From NCBI RefSeq assembly GCF_010095445.2, contig NZ_WFGV02000011.1, positions 1 through 64,000 of the forward strand: DNA of 64,000 nucleotides, given 5' to 3'. This stretch comes from Pseudomonas sp. TNT3. Lineage in GTDB: Bacteria; Pseudomonadota; Gammaproteobacteria; Pseudomonadales; Pseudomonadaceae. How positions within the stretch are numbered: position 1 is the stretch's first letter; the number at the start of each line of letters is the position of its first letter. Positions 10,848 to 19,124 of the stretch are shown here, in pieces. Below the pieces are notes generated by a model that had not been told where the DNA came from, made no database searches, and saw only the letters and a program-made list of their open reading frames with translations. The position numbers were made by a program, and so were the translations under genes.

Positions 10848-11054
10848 TCAGGCAGCTTGCGAATAAAAGTCCAGCACGCTCACGCCCGTCAGCAAATCGG
10901 TCTCCGGCAAGTCCGCGTGCTGATGACCGCCCAATGCGCAATACACCAGCCAGTGGCGGTCTTGAACGTTGAAGGCGAGGCTTCCCACGAGGTTCTGTTG
11001 TTCGTCGCTTTGGGCGATGAGGTAGAGACGATCCTGGTTTTCGGCGTGCAGCAT
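10848..11054 (-). CDS. Small conserved hypothetical protein (68 aa)
   Basis: The protein MLHAENQDRLYLIAQS continues with LVGSLAFNVQDRHWLVYCALGG and ends in VLDFYSQAA. It matches a small hypothetical protein at the same place in other pseudomonads. The frame is open upstream to 11300, but the ATG at 11054 gives a compact product; the ribosome-binding site (AGGGAAA) is weak. The function is unknown. Confidence 0.65.
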   Translation of the reverse strand: MLHAENQDRLYLIAQSDEQQNLVGSLAFNVQDRHWLVYCALGGHQHADLPETDLLTGVSVLDFYSQAA

Positions 11055-11247
11055 GACGGTTTCCCTGTCGGTTTCGAGGGGCGCCAGACTGCCGCAATTA
11101 GATGACGTCGCCGTGACACAAGGCAGTATTGGGTCAGTTGCTTCGTTATTTGTCGGAAAGGAAGGGCAAGCGAAGAGGCTTTCGGTAGAATCTGCCGCGC
11201 GGTCGCCGGTCCGGTGCCTGCCACAGCTGTTTTGCTTGAGGTCCGTG

Positions 11248-11526
11248 ATGTCGCTGCATTTGATGACGCTGTTTACCGCCCATCCCGCCAAATTGATCAA
11301 CCTGCTGGCCCTGCTGCTTGCCTTTCCCGGCGGCTGGTTGCTGCACGCTACGCGTCGTCGCGAGCAACGCGCGCTGGCCAGTCTTGCGTCTCAGCGCCAG
11401 AGCCGCCCGAGCGAAGAGCCGCTCCTGGATTGGGCAACCTTGCGCATGAACCGTTTTTTCTATCGATTCGGCTTTGCCTGCCTGGGGCTGGCGTTGCTCG
11501 TTTCGTGGATCAGCACCCGGTTCTAA
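11248..11526 (+). CDS. Small membrane protein with two transmembrane helices
   Basis: The 92-residue protein has hydrophobic segments at about residues 13-28 (LINLLALLLAFPGGWLL) and 72-88 (FACLGLALLVSWI), separated by a basic loop rich in Arg and Gln. The ATG at 11248 follows TTGAGG. It is divergent from the 68-residue gene. No family is recognised beyond conservation of small membrane proteins at this locus. Confidence 0.65.
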   Translation: MSLHLMTLFTAHPAKLINLLALLLAFPGGWLLHATRRREQRALASLASQRQSRPSEEPLLDWATLRMNRFFYRFGFACLGLALLVSWISTRF

Positions 11527-11539
11527 CGTTCAGAAGCAA

Positions 11540-11609
11540 AAAAGATCGCAGCCTCCGGCAGCTCCTACATTGAAAACCGTGTAGGAGCTGCCGAAGGCTG
11601 CGATCTTTT
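11540..11609. repeat. REP-type inverted repeat
   Basis: Arms AAAAGATCGCAGCCTCCGGC and GCCGAAGGCTGCGATCTTTT around a short TTGAAAACCG loop region; the arms continue inward as AGCTCCTAC/GTAGGAGCT. It separates the convergent small membrane protein and acyltransferase genes and could also act as a terminator. Confidence 0.85.
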
Positions 11610-11630
11610 GATCTTCTAATCTTTCGAAAT

Positions 11631-12794
11631 TTACAGCGGCAACCCAGCTTTAACCCGGTACTGATTGCGCACCGGCGTCGCATACTGCTGCACCAGGTAC
11701 GGGCGATGCTCCTGGGGGCATTCGTCCAGGCGACGTTGCCATTCTTCCTGGGCCTTGGCCAGTTCGTCGGCCGCAAACACCTCGGCGGCTTTCGGCACCT
11801 GCAATTGCGGGTCGGCGTCTTTCCATTGGGCGTATGCCAGGTAGTGCACCGGGAACAATCGATACCCACCCAGAATCTGTTTGTCCATTTCGATCGCCAA
11901 TTGCTTGGTGTCGTCGAACATCTGCGTGATCGGTGCGGCAAAATTCACGTGGACTCGACCCTTGTACCCGGTAATGCCTTTGGCAATGCTCACATCATCC
12001 TCGCCCGGCACCTTGGTGTAGGTGCCAGTGGTGGCGCGGATAAAGAGTTCGCGAGCCTTGGCCTGATCGCAGGGGTCGTACTCGTAGCTGATCGACACCG
12101 GGGTCACATTCAGCGACCGGATGACTTCACCGAACGGCTCGTCCTTGCGACTCATGTGAAACATCTTGAGGATCGCCGACTCGGTACGGTCGTCACCGTC
12201 TTTGGCCCGACCTTCAGCCTGGGCAATCCAGATCGAGGCGCAATCGGTGCGGATCGAGTGGTTGATGTACGCCGACAGCAGCTGATAAGCCGCCATTTTT
12301 TCGCGCCGCCCGGTGATCGAACGGTGCACGATAAAACTCTTGTTGAGGCGCATCAGGTCGCTGACGAACGGCTTTTGCAGCAGGTTGTCGCCGATGGCGA
12401 TACGCGGGGTCGGGAGGCCGGCGTGGTACACGGCATAGTTGACGAATGCCGGGTCCATGACGATGTCGCGATGGTTGGCGATGAACAGGTACGCACTGCC
12501 GGACTTGAATTGTTCCACGCCGCTGTAGGTCACGCCGTCGGTGGCGCGCTCAATGGTGTGGTCGACGTAAACCTCGACTTTGTCCTGCAGCGTAGCCACC
12601 GAATTGACGCCGGCGAACTCACGGCGCAACCGATGAGCTATAAGAGGTTTGAGCGCCCAGCCTAAAGCACCGGCAAAACGCGGGAAGCGAAAGTGGGTGA
12701 GGATATCTAGAAAGGCCTTGTCGCTGAGCAGCCGAGCCAGCACCGCTGGGACTTCGCTGTCGTCGTAAGGTCGGATGGTATCGAATTCGCCCAT
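11631..12794 (-). CDS. 1-acylglycerol-3-phosphate acyltransferase-like protein
   Basis: A 387-residue PlsC/PlsB-like acyltransferase. The core carries FIANHRDIVMDPAF near residue 107, which corresponds to the catalytic His-Asp motif, though His and Asp are five residues apart rather than four unless the first Asp is used. A later IWIAQAEGRAKDGDD segment matches the acceptor-binding EGR block. There is no signal peptide. Two adjacent ATG codons (12797 and 12794) are possible; the second is better spaced from the AAGAG site. A role in phospholipid synthesis is inferred. Confidence 0.8.
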   Translation of the reverse strand: MGEFDTIRPYDDSEVPAVLARLLSDKAFLDILTHFRFPRFAGALGWALKPLIAHRLRREFAGVNSVATLQDKVEVYVDHTIERATDGVTYSGVEQFKSGSAYLFIANHRDIVMDPAFVNYAVYHAGLPTPRIAIGDNLLQKPFVSDLMRLNKSFIVHRSITGRREKMAAYQLLSAYINHSIRTDCASIWIAQAEGRAKDGDDRTESAILKMFHMSRKDEPFGEVIRSLNVTPVSISYEYDPCDQAKARELFIRATTGTYTKVPGEDDVSIAKGITGYKGRVHVNFAAPITQMFDDTKQLAIEMDKQILGGYRLFPVHYLAYAQWKDADPQLQVPKAAEVFAADELAKAQEEWQRRLDECPQEHRPYLVQQYATPVRNQYRVKAGLPL

Positions 12795-12937
12795 CATGCT
12801 CTCTTGTTAGAAACGGCTAGGGTAAGTAAAGGTTTTGATCGAAAACCAACAGGGCACGGTCTGAAAAAGTAAGACAGACAAAAATAGCCCTGCAAATAGA
12901 CCGGCGATTATACGCACAAGTCACTTGGGAGACCGCG

Positions 12938-13120
12938 ATGCTGGAATCGGCACTGTATGAATGTCCGTATTGTGGTGAAGAGGTTGAGACGACAGTGGAC
13001 TTGTCGGGGGGCGATCAAACCTATATCGAGGATTGTCAGGTGTGTTGTCGACCCATCACATTCGTGTTGCAGGTCGAAGGAGAAGAGTGGCATCTCGAAG
13101 TTTTCAGTGAAAACGAGTGA
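12938..13120 (+). CDS. CPXCG-motif cysteine-rich protein
   Basis: A 60-residue protein with CPYCG at residues 9-13 and CQVCC at 33-37, which together would form a zinc ribbon. It matches the CPXCG-motif family. The start follows GGGAG. A DUF2007 gene begins 10 bases downstream, so they form a small operon. The function is unknown. Confidence 0.9.
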   Translation: MLESALYECPYCGEEVETTVDLSGGDQTYIEDCQVCCRPITFVLQVEGEEWHLEVFSENE

Positions 13121-13130
13121 GGGGGCGTCC

Positions 13131-13391
13131 ATGCAGCGAATCTACGAACCGGAAAACCTGATGGAAGGCGAGTTGCTGCAGGGCATGCTGGCCAGCGAAG
13201 GCATCGAGGCTCATCTGGAGGGGCGCGACTTGGTCGGTGGCACCGGCGAATTGCCGATCTTCGGCCTTCTTGGGCTGTCGGTGGATAATGACCAGGCCGT
13301 ATACGCCCGAGAACTGATCACCGCGTACAATGCCGCGCTGCCGCTTCCTGGTGATGAGCCGGAGAGTTTTCCCGGCACGCTGGTCTGTTAG
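13131..13391 (+). CDS. DUF2007-family protein
   Basis: The 86-residue sequence MQRIYEPENLMEGELLQGML with EGIEAHLEGRDLVGG and a C-terminal DQAVYARELI stretch fits the DUF2007 (putative signal-transducing, GlnB-like fold) family. The longer frame that starts at 12957 overlaps the CPXCG gene and is rejected. The ATG at 13131 follows GAGGGGGC. Confidence 0.85.
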   Translation: MQRIYEPENLMEGELLQGMLASEGIEAHLEGRDLVGGTGELPIFGLLGLSVDNDQAVYARELITAYNAALPLPGDEPESFPGTLVC

Positions 13392-13426
13392 GCTGACGTT
13401 CGTTTTATCAAGAGTCGTGCTGCCCC

Positions 13427-14050
13427 ATGTGTGGACGTTATGCCCTGTTTCGCTGGAACCCCGCCTTCGCGGCGCTGCCAGGTTTTCCGGCCGATCAACA
13501 GGCCCAGTGGAACATTTCCCCTACCGATTCGGTGCTGATGCTGCGCGCGAACGTCGACGGCCAACGTGAATTGGCCCGTGCCCGCTGGGGTCTGACTCCG
13601 CCATGGCTGACCGACCTGTCCCGCACGCCGGCCCATGCCCGGGCTGAAACCGTTGCGGAACAACCGATGTTTCGCGAGGCCTTTCGCCTGCGCCGTTGCC
13701 TGCTGCCGGCCAACGGCTTCTACGAATGGCGCGGTACGACGCGTAAACGTCCGTACTGGCTGACGCCGGGAGAAGGCTCGGCGCTGTGCTTTGCGGCGAT
13801 CTGGGAGGCGTATCCGGTGCAGGAACAGGTCTGGCTGAGCACCGCAGTTATCACCCAGCCGGCGGCGAGTCAGCGTCGTCCGTTGATTCTCGATGCGGCG
13901 GGACAGGAAGCGTGGCTCAATCCCGAAACGCCGTTGCATGTGCTGCAGGCGCTGCTGGCCAGTGAGCCCATTGCGTTGCGCGAGCGGGTATTGGCCAATC
14001 TGGTGAATGATCCCAAGCTCAATGCACCGGAGTGTTTAACCCCGGGGTAG
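13427..14050 (+). CDS. SRAP (YedK/HMCES-like) protein with altered active site
   Basis: SRAP proteins form a thiazolidine crosslink with abasic sites in single-stranded DNA through Cys2. This 207-residue protein begins MCGRYALF, keeping Cys2 after Met removal, and keeps the glutamate at residue 100 in ANGFYEW. Compared with E. coli YedK from memory, the NARxET asparagine is replaced by His70 (AHARAET) and the IHDRRP histidine is replaced by Ser148 (ASQRRP). The fold appears intact, so crosslinking may occur with changed reversal chemistry. That consequence is inference. Confidence 0.88.
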   Translation: MCGRYALFRWNPAFAALPGFPADQQAQWNISPTDSVLMLRANVDGQRELARARWGLTPPWLTDLSRTPAHARAETVAEQPMFREAFRLRRCLLPANGFYEWRGTTRKRPYWLTPGEGSALCFAAIWEAYPVQEQVWLSTAVITQPAASQRRPLILDAAGQEAWLNPETPLHVLQALLASEPIALRERVLANLVNDPKLNAPECLTPG

Positions 14051-14214
14051 GGGCGTCTCTGCAGTGTGTAGACAATCAAAACCGGAAAATCACAGCCCGT
14101 GATCTTTTGATCTTTTCGAGATCTATCTGAAATGTGTTTCGTCACGACGGATGTATCTGGCGCAGATACAATTGCGCGCCTAGGATACGCCGCATGTTTT
14201 CAAGGAGCTTTTCG

Positions 14215-15033
14215 ATGAACAAGACATTGGTTTTGTGTGCACTGAGCGCAAGTTTGCTGCTCGCCGGTTGTCAGTCGGTCAACACCACCAGCGGCGGGGC
14301 CGTGGGCGTTGAGCGCAAGCAATACATGTTCAGCATGTTGTCGACGGACGAGGTCAACCAGATGTACGCCCAGTCTTATCAAAAGACCTTGGGTGAGGCG
14401 ACCAGCAAGGGCGTGCTGGACAAAACCAGTAGCGAAGCCAAGCGCGTGCAGGCGATCGCTGATCGACTGATTGCTCAGGCACCCGTGTTCCGCCCGGATT
14501 CGGCGCAGTGGAAATGGGAAGTGAATCTGATCAAGAGCGATGAGCTCAACGCCAACTGCGGGCCTGGCGGCAAGATCATTTTCTACACCGGTCTGATCGA
14601 CAGCCTGAAACTCACCGATGATGAAATCGCTGCCATCATGGGCCATGAAATCGCTCACGCCTTGCGCGAGCACGGTCGTGAAGCGATGTCCAAGGCCTAT
14701 GGCATCGAGATGGCCAAGCAGGGGGCCGGTGCATTGTTCGGCCTCGGCCAGGACAGCCTGGCGCTGGCGGACACCGTGGCTAACTACGGTATGACGCTGC
14801 CCAACAGTCGCTCCAACGAAAACGAAGCTGACCTGATCGGTCTGGAATTGGCAGCCCGCGCCGGTTACAACCCGAACGCCGCGATTACCTTGTGGAACAA
14901 GATGTCCAAGGCGTCGGAAGGCTCGCCACCGGAGTTCATGAGCACTCACCCGGCCTCGGCCAGTCGCATTGCTTCGCTGCAGGCGGCGATTCCGAAAGTC
15001 ATGCCTCTGTACGAGAAAGCGCCGAAATCCTGA
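14215..15033 (+). CDS. M48-family metalloprotease lipoprotein
   Basis: A 272-residue lipoprotein with lipobox LLAGC ending at Cys19. The zinc site is HEIAH at residues 144-148, with a downstream NENEADLIG motif near residue 203 supplying the third ligand. This is the LoiP/YcaL-like M48 group of periplasmic, outer-membrane-anchored proteases involved in envelope quality control. The start follows AAGGAG; the frame is open upstream to 14134, but that segment has no signal peptide. Confidence 0.92.
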   Translation: MNKTLVLCALSASLLLAGCQSVNTTSGGAVGVERKQYMFSMLSTDEVNQMYAQSYQKTLGEATSKGVLDKTSSEAKRVQAIADRLIAQAPVFRPDSAQWKWEVNLIKSDELNANCGPGGKIIFYTGLIDSLKLTDDEIAAIMGHEIAHALREHGREAMSKAYGIEMAKQGAGALFGLGQDSLALADTVANYGMTLPNSRSNENEADLIGLELAARAGYNPNAAITLWNKMSKASEGSPPEFMSTHPASASRIASLQAAIPKVMPLYEKAPKS

Positions 15034-15042
15034 TGTTGATTC

Positions 15043-15288
15043 ATCGTCCATAAGGGCCTCATCGCCAGCAGGCTGGCTCCCACAGGGAAGTGCATTCCAA
15101 TTGTGGGGGCCGGCTTGCTGGCGAATCGTCCATAAGGGCCTCATCGCCAGCAGGCTGGCTCCCACAGGGAAATGCATTCCAATTGTGAGGGCCAGCTTGC
15201 TGGCGAATCGTCCATAAGGGCCTCATCGCCAGCAGGCTGGTTCCCACAGGGAAATGCATTCCAATTGTGGGAGCCAGCCTGCTGGCGA
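15043..15288. repeat. Three tandem 82-bp REP-type units
   Basis: Three head-to-tail copies of an 82-base unit start at 15043, 15125 and 15207, each opening ATCGTCCATAAGGGCCTCAT. Copies differ at only a few positions. Each unit is itself an inverted repeat, with ATCGCCAGCAGGCTGGCTCC near the start and GCCAGCTTGCTGGCGA at the end. The array lies between convergent genes. Confidence 0.95.
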
Positions 15289-15320
15289 TGAACGATAACG
15301 CGGTCTACCCAACCACCGCG

Positions 15321-15905
15321 TCAGATCCAGCCACTGCTCTGCATCGCCTTGTACACCGCGACAATCGCCAGGATGAAAAACGCCGACGCCGCGAGGCGAC
15401 GGATCAGGGTCAACGGCAGTTTGTCCGCCGCAAAGTTACCCGCCAGAACCACCGGTACGTTGGCAATCAACATGCCCAGGGTGGTGCCGATGATCACCAG
15501 CCACAATTCCGGGTATTGCGCCGCGAGCATCACGGTAGCGACTTGGGTCTTGTCGCCCATCTCGGCGAGGAAGAACGCGATCAGCGTGGTCAGGAACGGC
15601 CCGAATTTACGCGCGGTACTGGCTTCGTCGTCATCCATCTTGTCCGGCACCAGGGTCCACAACGCCGTCGCGGCGAAGCTCACGGCAAGGATCCAGTGCA
15701 GCATCGAATTCGAGAAGAAACCACCGACCCAGGCGCCCACCGCGCCGGCCGCCGCATGGTTGGCCAGGGTTGCGGCAACGATGCCGGCGATGATCGGCCA
15801 GGGTTTGCGAAAGCGGGCAGCGAGAATGAGCGCGAGCAGTTGCGTCTTGTCGCCGATTTCGGCCAAGGCAACGATTGCGGTCGGAACGAGTAGAGAATCC
15901 AGCAT
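15321..15905 (-). CDS. TMEM165/GDT1-family manganese exporter
   Basis: This 194-residue polytopic membrane protein has two copies of the GDT1 signature, EIGDKTQ at residues 16-22 and EMGDKTQ near residue 120, each at the head of a three-helix half. Family members move Mn2+ or Ca2+; a manganese export role is supported by the yybP-ykoY riboswitch just upstream. The ATG at 15905 is preferred to an in-frame GTG at 15935 because it follows AGGA and starts directly before the first conserved helix. Confidence 0.92.
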   Translation of the reverse strand: MLDSLLVPTAIVALAEIGDKTQLLALILAARFRKPWPIIAGIVAATLANHAAAGAVGAWVGGFFSNSMLHWILAVSFAATALWTLVPDKMDDDEASTARKFGPFLTTLIAFFLAEMGDKTQVATVMLAAQYPELWLVIIGTTLGMLIANVPVVLAGNFAADKLPLTLIRRLAASAFFILAIVAVYKAMQSSGWI

Positions 15906-15937
15906 CAGGGGTTTTCCTAAGGGGCGGGTCGACACGG

Positions 15938-15986
15938 CTATGACACGTACAGCCTTCCCGCCCCGGGTAAGGTGTTCGTGTCATAG
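15938..15986 (-). promoter_or_regulatory. Candidate riboswitch expression platform
   Basis: Plus-strand 15938-15947 and 15977-15986 are perfectly complementary over 10 bases (CTATGACACG with CGTGTCATAG). The aptamer-side strand overlaps the AAGACCTATGACA end of the riboswitch. Pairing with the leader just upstream of the gene could therefore compete with the aptamer closing stem and control expression. This is inferred from complementarity only. Confidence 0.5.
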
Positions 15987-16110
15987 GTCTTGTCAAACCC
16001 TGCGATCCGTCTGATGCGGACGCTTGGGTCGCATACGCCATGGTCTGAGGACCAAGTATGTTGACGTATGCCGGACGAGCATGGCGCTCGTGGGAGACTA
16101 CTCCCCTAGG
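15978..16110 (-). ncRNA. yybP-ykoY manganese riboswitch
   Basis: On the minus strand the leader contains the hallmark segments in order: CTAGGGGAGTAG (about 16098-16108), ACGTCAACATACTTGG, a stem ending GCGTATGCGACC, and GGGTTTGACAAGACC (about 15986-16000). These match the conserved loops of the yybP-ykoY class, which binds Mn2+. It lies directly upstream of a GDT1-type exporter gene, the expected partner. Confidence 0.88.
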
Positions 16111-16169
16111 ACGGAGCGGATTCTGCCTAGGCAAATCCGATTGGGCAAGCCTCTTTTTGAAAAGAAATT

Positions 16170-17168
16170 TCAGCCACGCTTGGCGCGGTAGATCCTGAAA
16201 CCCTGTCCCTCAGCCTTGATCGCACAGACACCCAGATGCTCTTCGATCAAGGGTTGATACTTCAGGAAGCTATTGGCAACCAAGCGCAGTTCGCCGCCGT
16301 TTTTCAGGTGTTTGGCTGCTTTTCGCAGCAAGTTCTCGGTTGCGAAGTAATCGGTGTGCACGCCGACATGGAACGGTGGATTACTCAGAATGGCACTCAG
16401 ACCCATCGGTGCCGCATCGATACCGTCGCCGGTAATCACGTCGGCCTCCAGGCCATTGGCAGCCAGTGTCAGACGGCTGCTCGCGGCAGCGAAGGCGTCC
16501 ACGTCGAGCAAGGTGACCTGGTTGTGCGGATACCGCCGCTTGACCGCAGCCCCCAACACCCCGGCGCCGCAACCGAAGTCCAGCAAGTGGCCGCTCGGCA
16601 ACTTGTCCAGGTGTTCAAGCAGTAGCGCGCTGCCGCGATCAAGCCGACCGTGACTGAACACGCCCGGCAGGCTGATGACTTTCAGCGGACCTTCGGCCAG
16701 CGGCAACTCGTAAGTCTGGGCCAGGCTTTCCAAAGATTTGGCTTGTGGGGCATCGGCAACAGTGACCAGCCAAAGCTGGCAATGACGCGCGCTGTCGAGC
16801 TTGCGCGGCTTGCCAAAGGGGTTGAGCTGCTTGGCGGCGCCTTCGATGCCGCTGCGCTTTTCACCCACCAGGTACAGTTCCCGGCCGGCCAGGCGCGAGG
16901 CCAGGGCGTTGAGAATGTAGTCAGTCAGGTCCTTGGACTTGGGCAGAAACACCACCGCGGAATCGAACTCACGCTCAGGCGCCGTCACGCCAAAGTGGCT
17001 GCGCTCGGCGAAACGGGCATCGAGTGCTGCTTGATCGCCGGCGTGCCAGCACCAGCCATGGGCGCCAGGCAGGCGAGCGAGCAAATCATCGGCGGGCAAA
17101 CCGGCCAGTAGCACCGAACCCTGGAATAACTCGGCCTGACGAAGCAGTACTTCACTGCGCGGATCCAT
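16170..17168 (-). CDS. rsmC: 16S rRNA (guanine-1207-N2)-methyltransferase
   Basis: The 332-residue protein has the two-domain RsmC layout. The C-terminal methyltransferase domain holds [14 protein letters not shown] near residue 195 (SAM binding) and [10 protein letters not shown] near residue 258 (catalytic NPPF). The N-terminal half is the degenerate methyltransferase-like domain of the family. It methylates G1207 in the 30S subunit. The start ATG at 17168 follows AGGGAGCAG. Confidence 0.93.
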   Translation of the reverse strand: MDPRSEVLLRQAELFQGSVLLAGLPADDLLARLPGAHGWCWHAGDQAALDARFAERSHFGVTAPEREFDSAVVFLPKSKDLTDYILNALASRLAGRELYLVGEKRSGIEGAAKQLNPFGKPRKLDSARHCQLWLVTVADAPQAKSLESLAQTYELPLAEGPLKVISLPGVFSHGRLDRGSALLLEHLDKLPSGHLLDFGCGAGVLGAAVKRRYPHNQVTLLDVDAFAAASSRLTLAANGLEADVITGDGIDAAPMGLSAILSNPPFHVGVHTDYFATENLLRKAAKHLKNGGELRLVANSFLKYQPLIEEHLGVCAIKAEGQGFRIYRAKRG

Positions 17169-17201
17169 AATCTGCTCCCTGAAAAAAAGTGCCGCAGTCT
17201 A

Positions 17202-18167
17202 TCAACTGACGACCCGCAGTGCTTTACCGCTGAAGTATCCCTGCGCGTTTTCCGTCAGTTGCCCGACGATCCGCTGGCGCGCTTCGCGGCTGCCCCAGGC
17301 ATTGTGCGGGGTGACAATCAGTCGAGGAATGTCCTGAGCGAGCAACGGGTTGCCGGCGGTAGGCGGCTCGACGCTCAGCACATCGGTGGCCGCGCCGCCC
17401 AGGTGACCGCCGCGCAACGCATCGGCCAACGCCTGTTCATCGATCAGTCCGCCGCGTGCGGTGTTGACCACGAAAGCGCCAGGTTTCATCGACGCCAGCT
17501 CGGCGGCCCCGATGAAATGGCGGGTGTGTTCATTGAGCGGGCAATGCAGTGTCAAGGCATCGATCTGGGGCAGTAGTTCAGCCAGTGGCAGCCGATCCGG
17601 CCGGGCAGGGCGCCCCGGAATCTGTCCCAGCAGCACACGCATGCCGAAAGCTTGCGCCAGTCGCGCGACCGCGCCACCCAGTTCGCCGTGGCCCAGCAAG
17701 CCGAGGGTTTTCCCTTCCAGTTCGACGATCGGATAGTCCAGCAGGCAGAACTGTTTCGCCTGCTGCCAGCGTCCTTCACTGACCGCTTTCTGATAGTCGG
17801 CTAGGCGCGTTGCCAGGTTCAACAGCAGCATGATCGTGTGTTGCGCGACCGAGGGCGTGCCGTAACCCTGGCAATTGCACACCGTGACGCCATGGGCGCG
17901 GGCGGCGGCGAGGTCGACATTGTTGGTGCCTGTGGCGGTGATCAGGATCAGCTTCAGTTCGGGACTGGCGGCGATGGCGGCGGCATCGATCAGGATTTTG
18001 TTGCTGATCGCGACCGTGGCGCCCTTGAGGCGCTCGATCACCTGGTCCGGTGTGGTCTGGGCGAACAGTTGCAAATCGCTGAAGCAGGCGCGCAACGGGC
18101 TCAGATCGAGGTCACCCAGGTCCAGGGAGGGATGGTCGAGGAAAACGGCGCGGTGAGTGTTCGTCAT
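17202..18167 (-). CDS. hprA: D-2-hydroxyacid dehydrogenase (glycerate/hydroxypyruvate reductase type)
   Basis: A 321-residue NAD(P)-dependent dehydrogenase. Motifs are GLLGHGELGGAVA near residue 150, TARGGLIDE near residue 235 with the catalytic Arg, and TPHNAWGS near residue 287 with the catalytic His. The TATGTNNVD segment near residue 77 is typical of glycerate and hydroxypyruvate reductases, so hprA is the best name; exact specificity is not shown by sequence. The ATG at 18167 is preferred over an in-frame TTG one codon upstream. Confidence 0.87.
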   Translation of the reverse strand: MTNTHRAVFLDHPSLDLGDLDLSPLRACFSDLQLFAQTTPDQVIERLKGATVAISNKILIDAAAIAASPELKLILITATGTNNVDLAAARAHGVTVCNCQGYGTPSVAQHTIMLLLNLATRLADYQKAVSEGRWQQAKQFCLLDYPIVELEGKTLGLLGHGELGGAVARLAQAFGMRVLLGQIPGRPARPDRLPLAELLPQIDALTLHCPLNEHTRHFIGAAELASMKPGAFVVNTARGGLIDEQALADALRGGHLGGAATDVLSVEPPTAGNPLLAQDIPRLIVTPHNAWGSREARQRIVGQLTENAQGYFSGKALRVVS

Positions 18168-18263
18168 CAACTGTACCTTTTGTGCGGTGAACTGAAGGCG
18201 TAATCTGCCGAGCCTAACAGATGAAACAATGAGTTACTTATTAAGTGGGCCGGTGCCAAACCC

Positions 18264-18395
18264 GTGGCGAGGGAGCTCGCTCGCGCTGGGCTGCGAAGCA
18301 GCCCCAACACAGGCGACCGTGTTTTTTCAGGAATACCGCATCACCTGGTTTACGACTGCTTTGCAGCCGAGCGCGAGCAAGCTCGCTCGCCACAG
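18264..18395. repeat. REP-type inverted repeat, GTGGCGAGGGAGCTCGCTCGC family
   Basis: Outer arms GTGGCGAGGGAGCTCGCTCG and CGAGCAAGCTCGCTCGCCAC, with inner GGCTGCGAAGCAGCC and ACTGCTTTGCAGCC segments. It fills most of the 281-base gap between the divergent hprA and LysE genes. Confidence 0.85.
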
Positions 18396-18448
18396 TTGCG
18401 AAGCTACCCTTGAGATTTTTGTTAAGCCTGCCGCCTAAGGATTTTCAC

Positions 18449-19078
18449 ATGTACTGGACAGAGTTTTTGACCGTTGCCCTAATCCATCTGCTAGCCGTGG
18501 CCAGTCCCGGCCCCGACTTTGCCGTGGTGGTGCGCGAGAGCGTGACCCATGGTCGTCGTGCCGGCACCTGGACGGCGCTGGGGGTCGGTTCGGCGATCTT
18601 CCTGCACGTGGGGTACTCGTTGCTCGGCATCGGGCTGATCGTGTCGCAGTCGATTGTGCTGTTCAACGCCTTGAAGTGGGCCGCCGCCGCTTACCTGCTG
18701 TACATCGGCTTCAAGGCACTGCGTGCGCAGCCCGCCAAACCGGTTGCGGACGATCTGCACAAGGAAGTCGGCGAGCGCACTGCGCGTGGAGCGTTTACGT
18801 CGGGGTTCGTAACCAACGGCCTGAACCCGAAAGCCACGCTGTTCTTTCTGTCCCTGTTCACCGTGGTGATCAACCCGCACACGCCATTGGCGGTGCAGGC
18901 CGGTTACGGGATCTACCTCGCGGTGGCGACGGCGGTCTGGTTTTGCCTGGTGGCGATGCTGTTCAGCCAGCAACGTGTGCGCGCCGGCTTCGCTCGCATG
19001 GGCCACTGGTTTGATCGCACGATGGGGGCGGTACTGATTGCCATCGGCGTAAAACTGGCCTTCACCGAAATGCATTAA
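18449..19078 (+). CDS. LysE/RhtB-family amino-acid exporter
   Basis: A 209-residue inner-membrane protein with about six hydrophobic segments. The N-terminus carries ASPGPDFAVVVRESVTHGRRAG (residues 17-38), the family signature, and FVTNGLNPKATLFFLSLF in the middle. Members export amino acids or homoserine lactones; the substrate cannot be read from sequence. The ATG at 18449 follows AAGGA; an open upstream frame crosses the REP element and is rejected. Confidence 0.92.
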   Translation: MYWTEFLTVALIHLLAVASPGPDFAVVVRESVTHGRRAGTWTALGVGSAIFLHVGYSLLGIGLIVSQSIVLFNALKWAAAAYLLYIGFKALRAQPAKPVADDLHKEVGERTARGAFTSGFVTNGLNPKATLFFLSLFTVVINPHTPLAVQAGYGIYLAVATAVWFCLVAMLFSQQRVRAGFARMGHWFDRTMGAVLIAIGVKLAFTEMH

Positions 19079-19124
19079 CGCGCGTTCAGCGGCCGCGGCA
19101 TGATCAGCTGCGGCCGTATCTGCT

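Noticed and set aside
15043..15288. CRISPR-like array
   Set aside because: The 82-base units abut with no variable spacers and each is an internal palindrome, so they are REP-type repeats.
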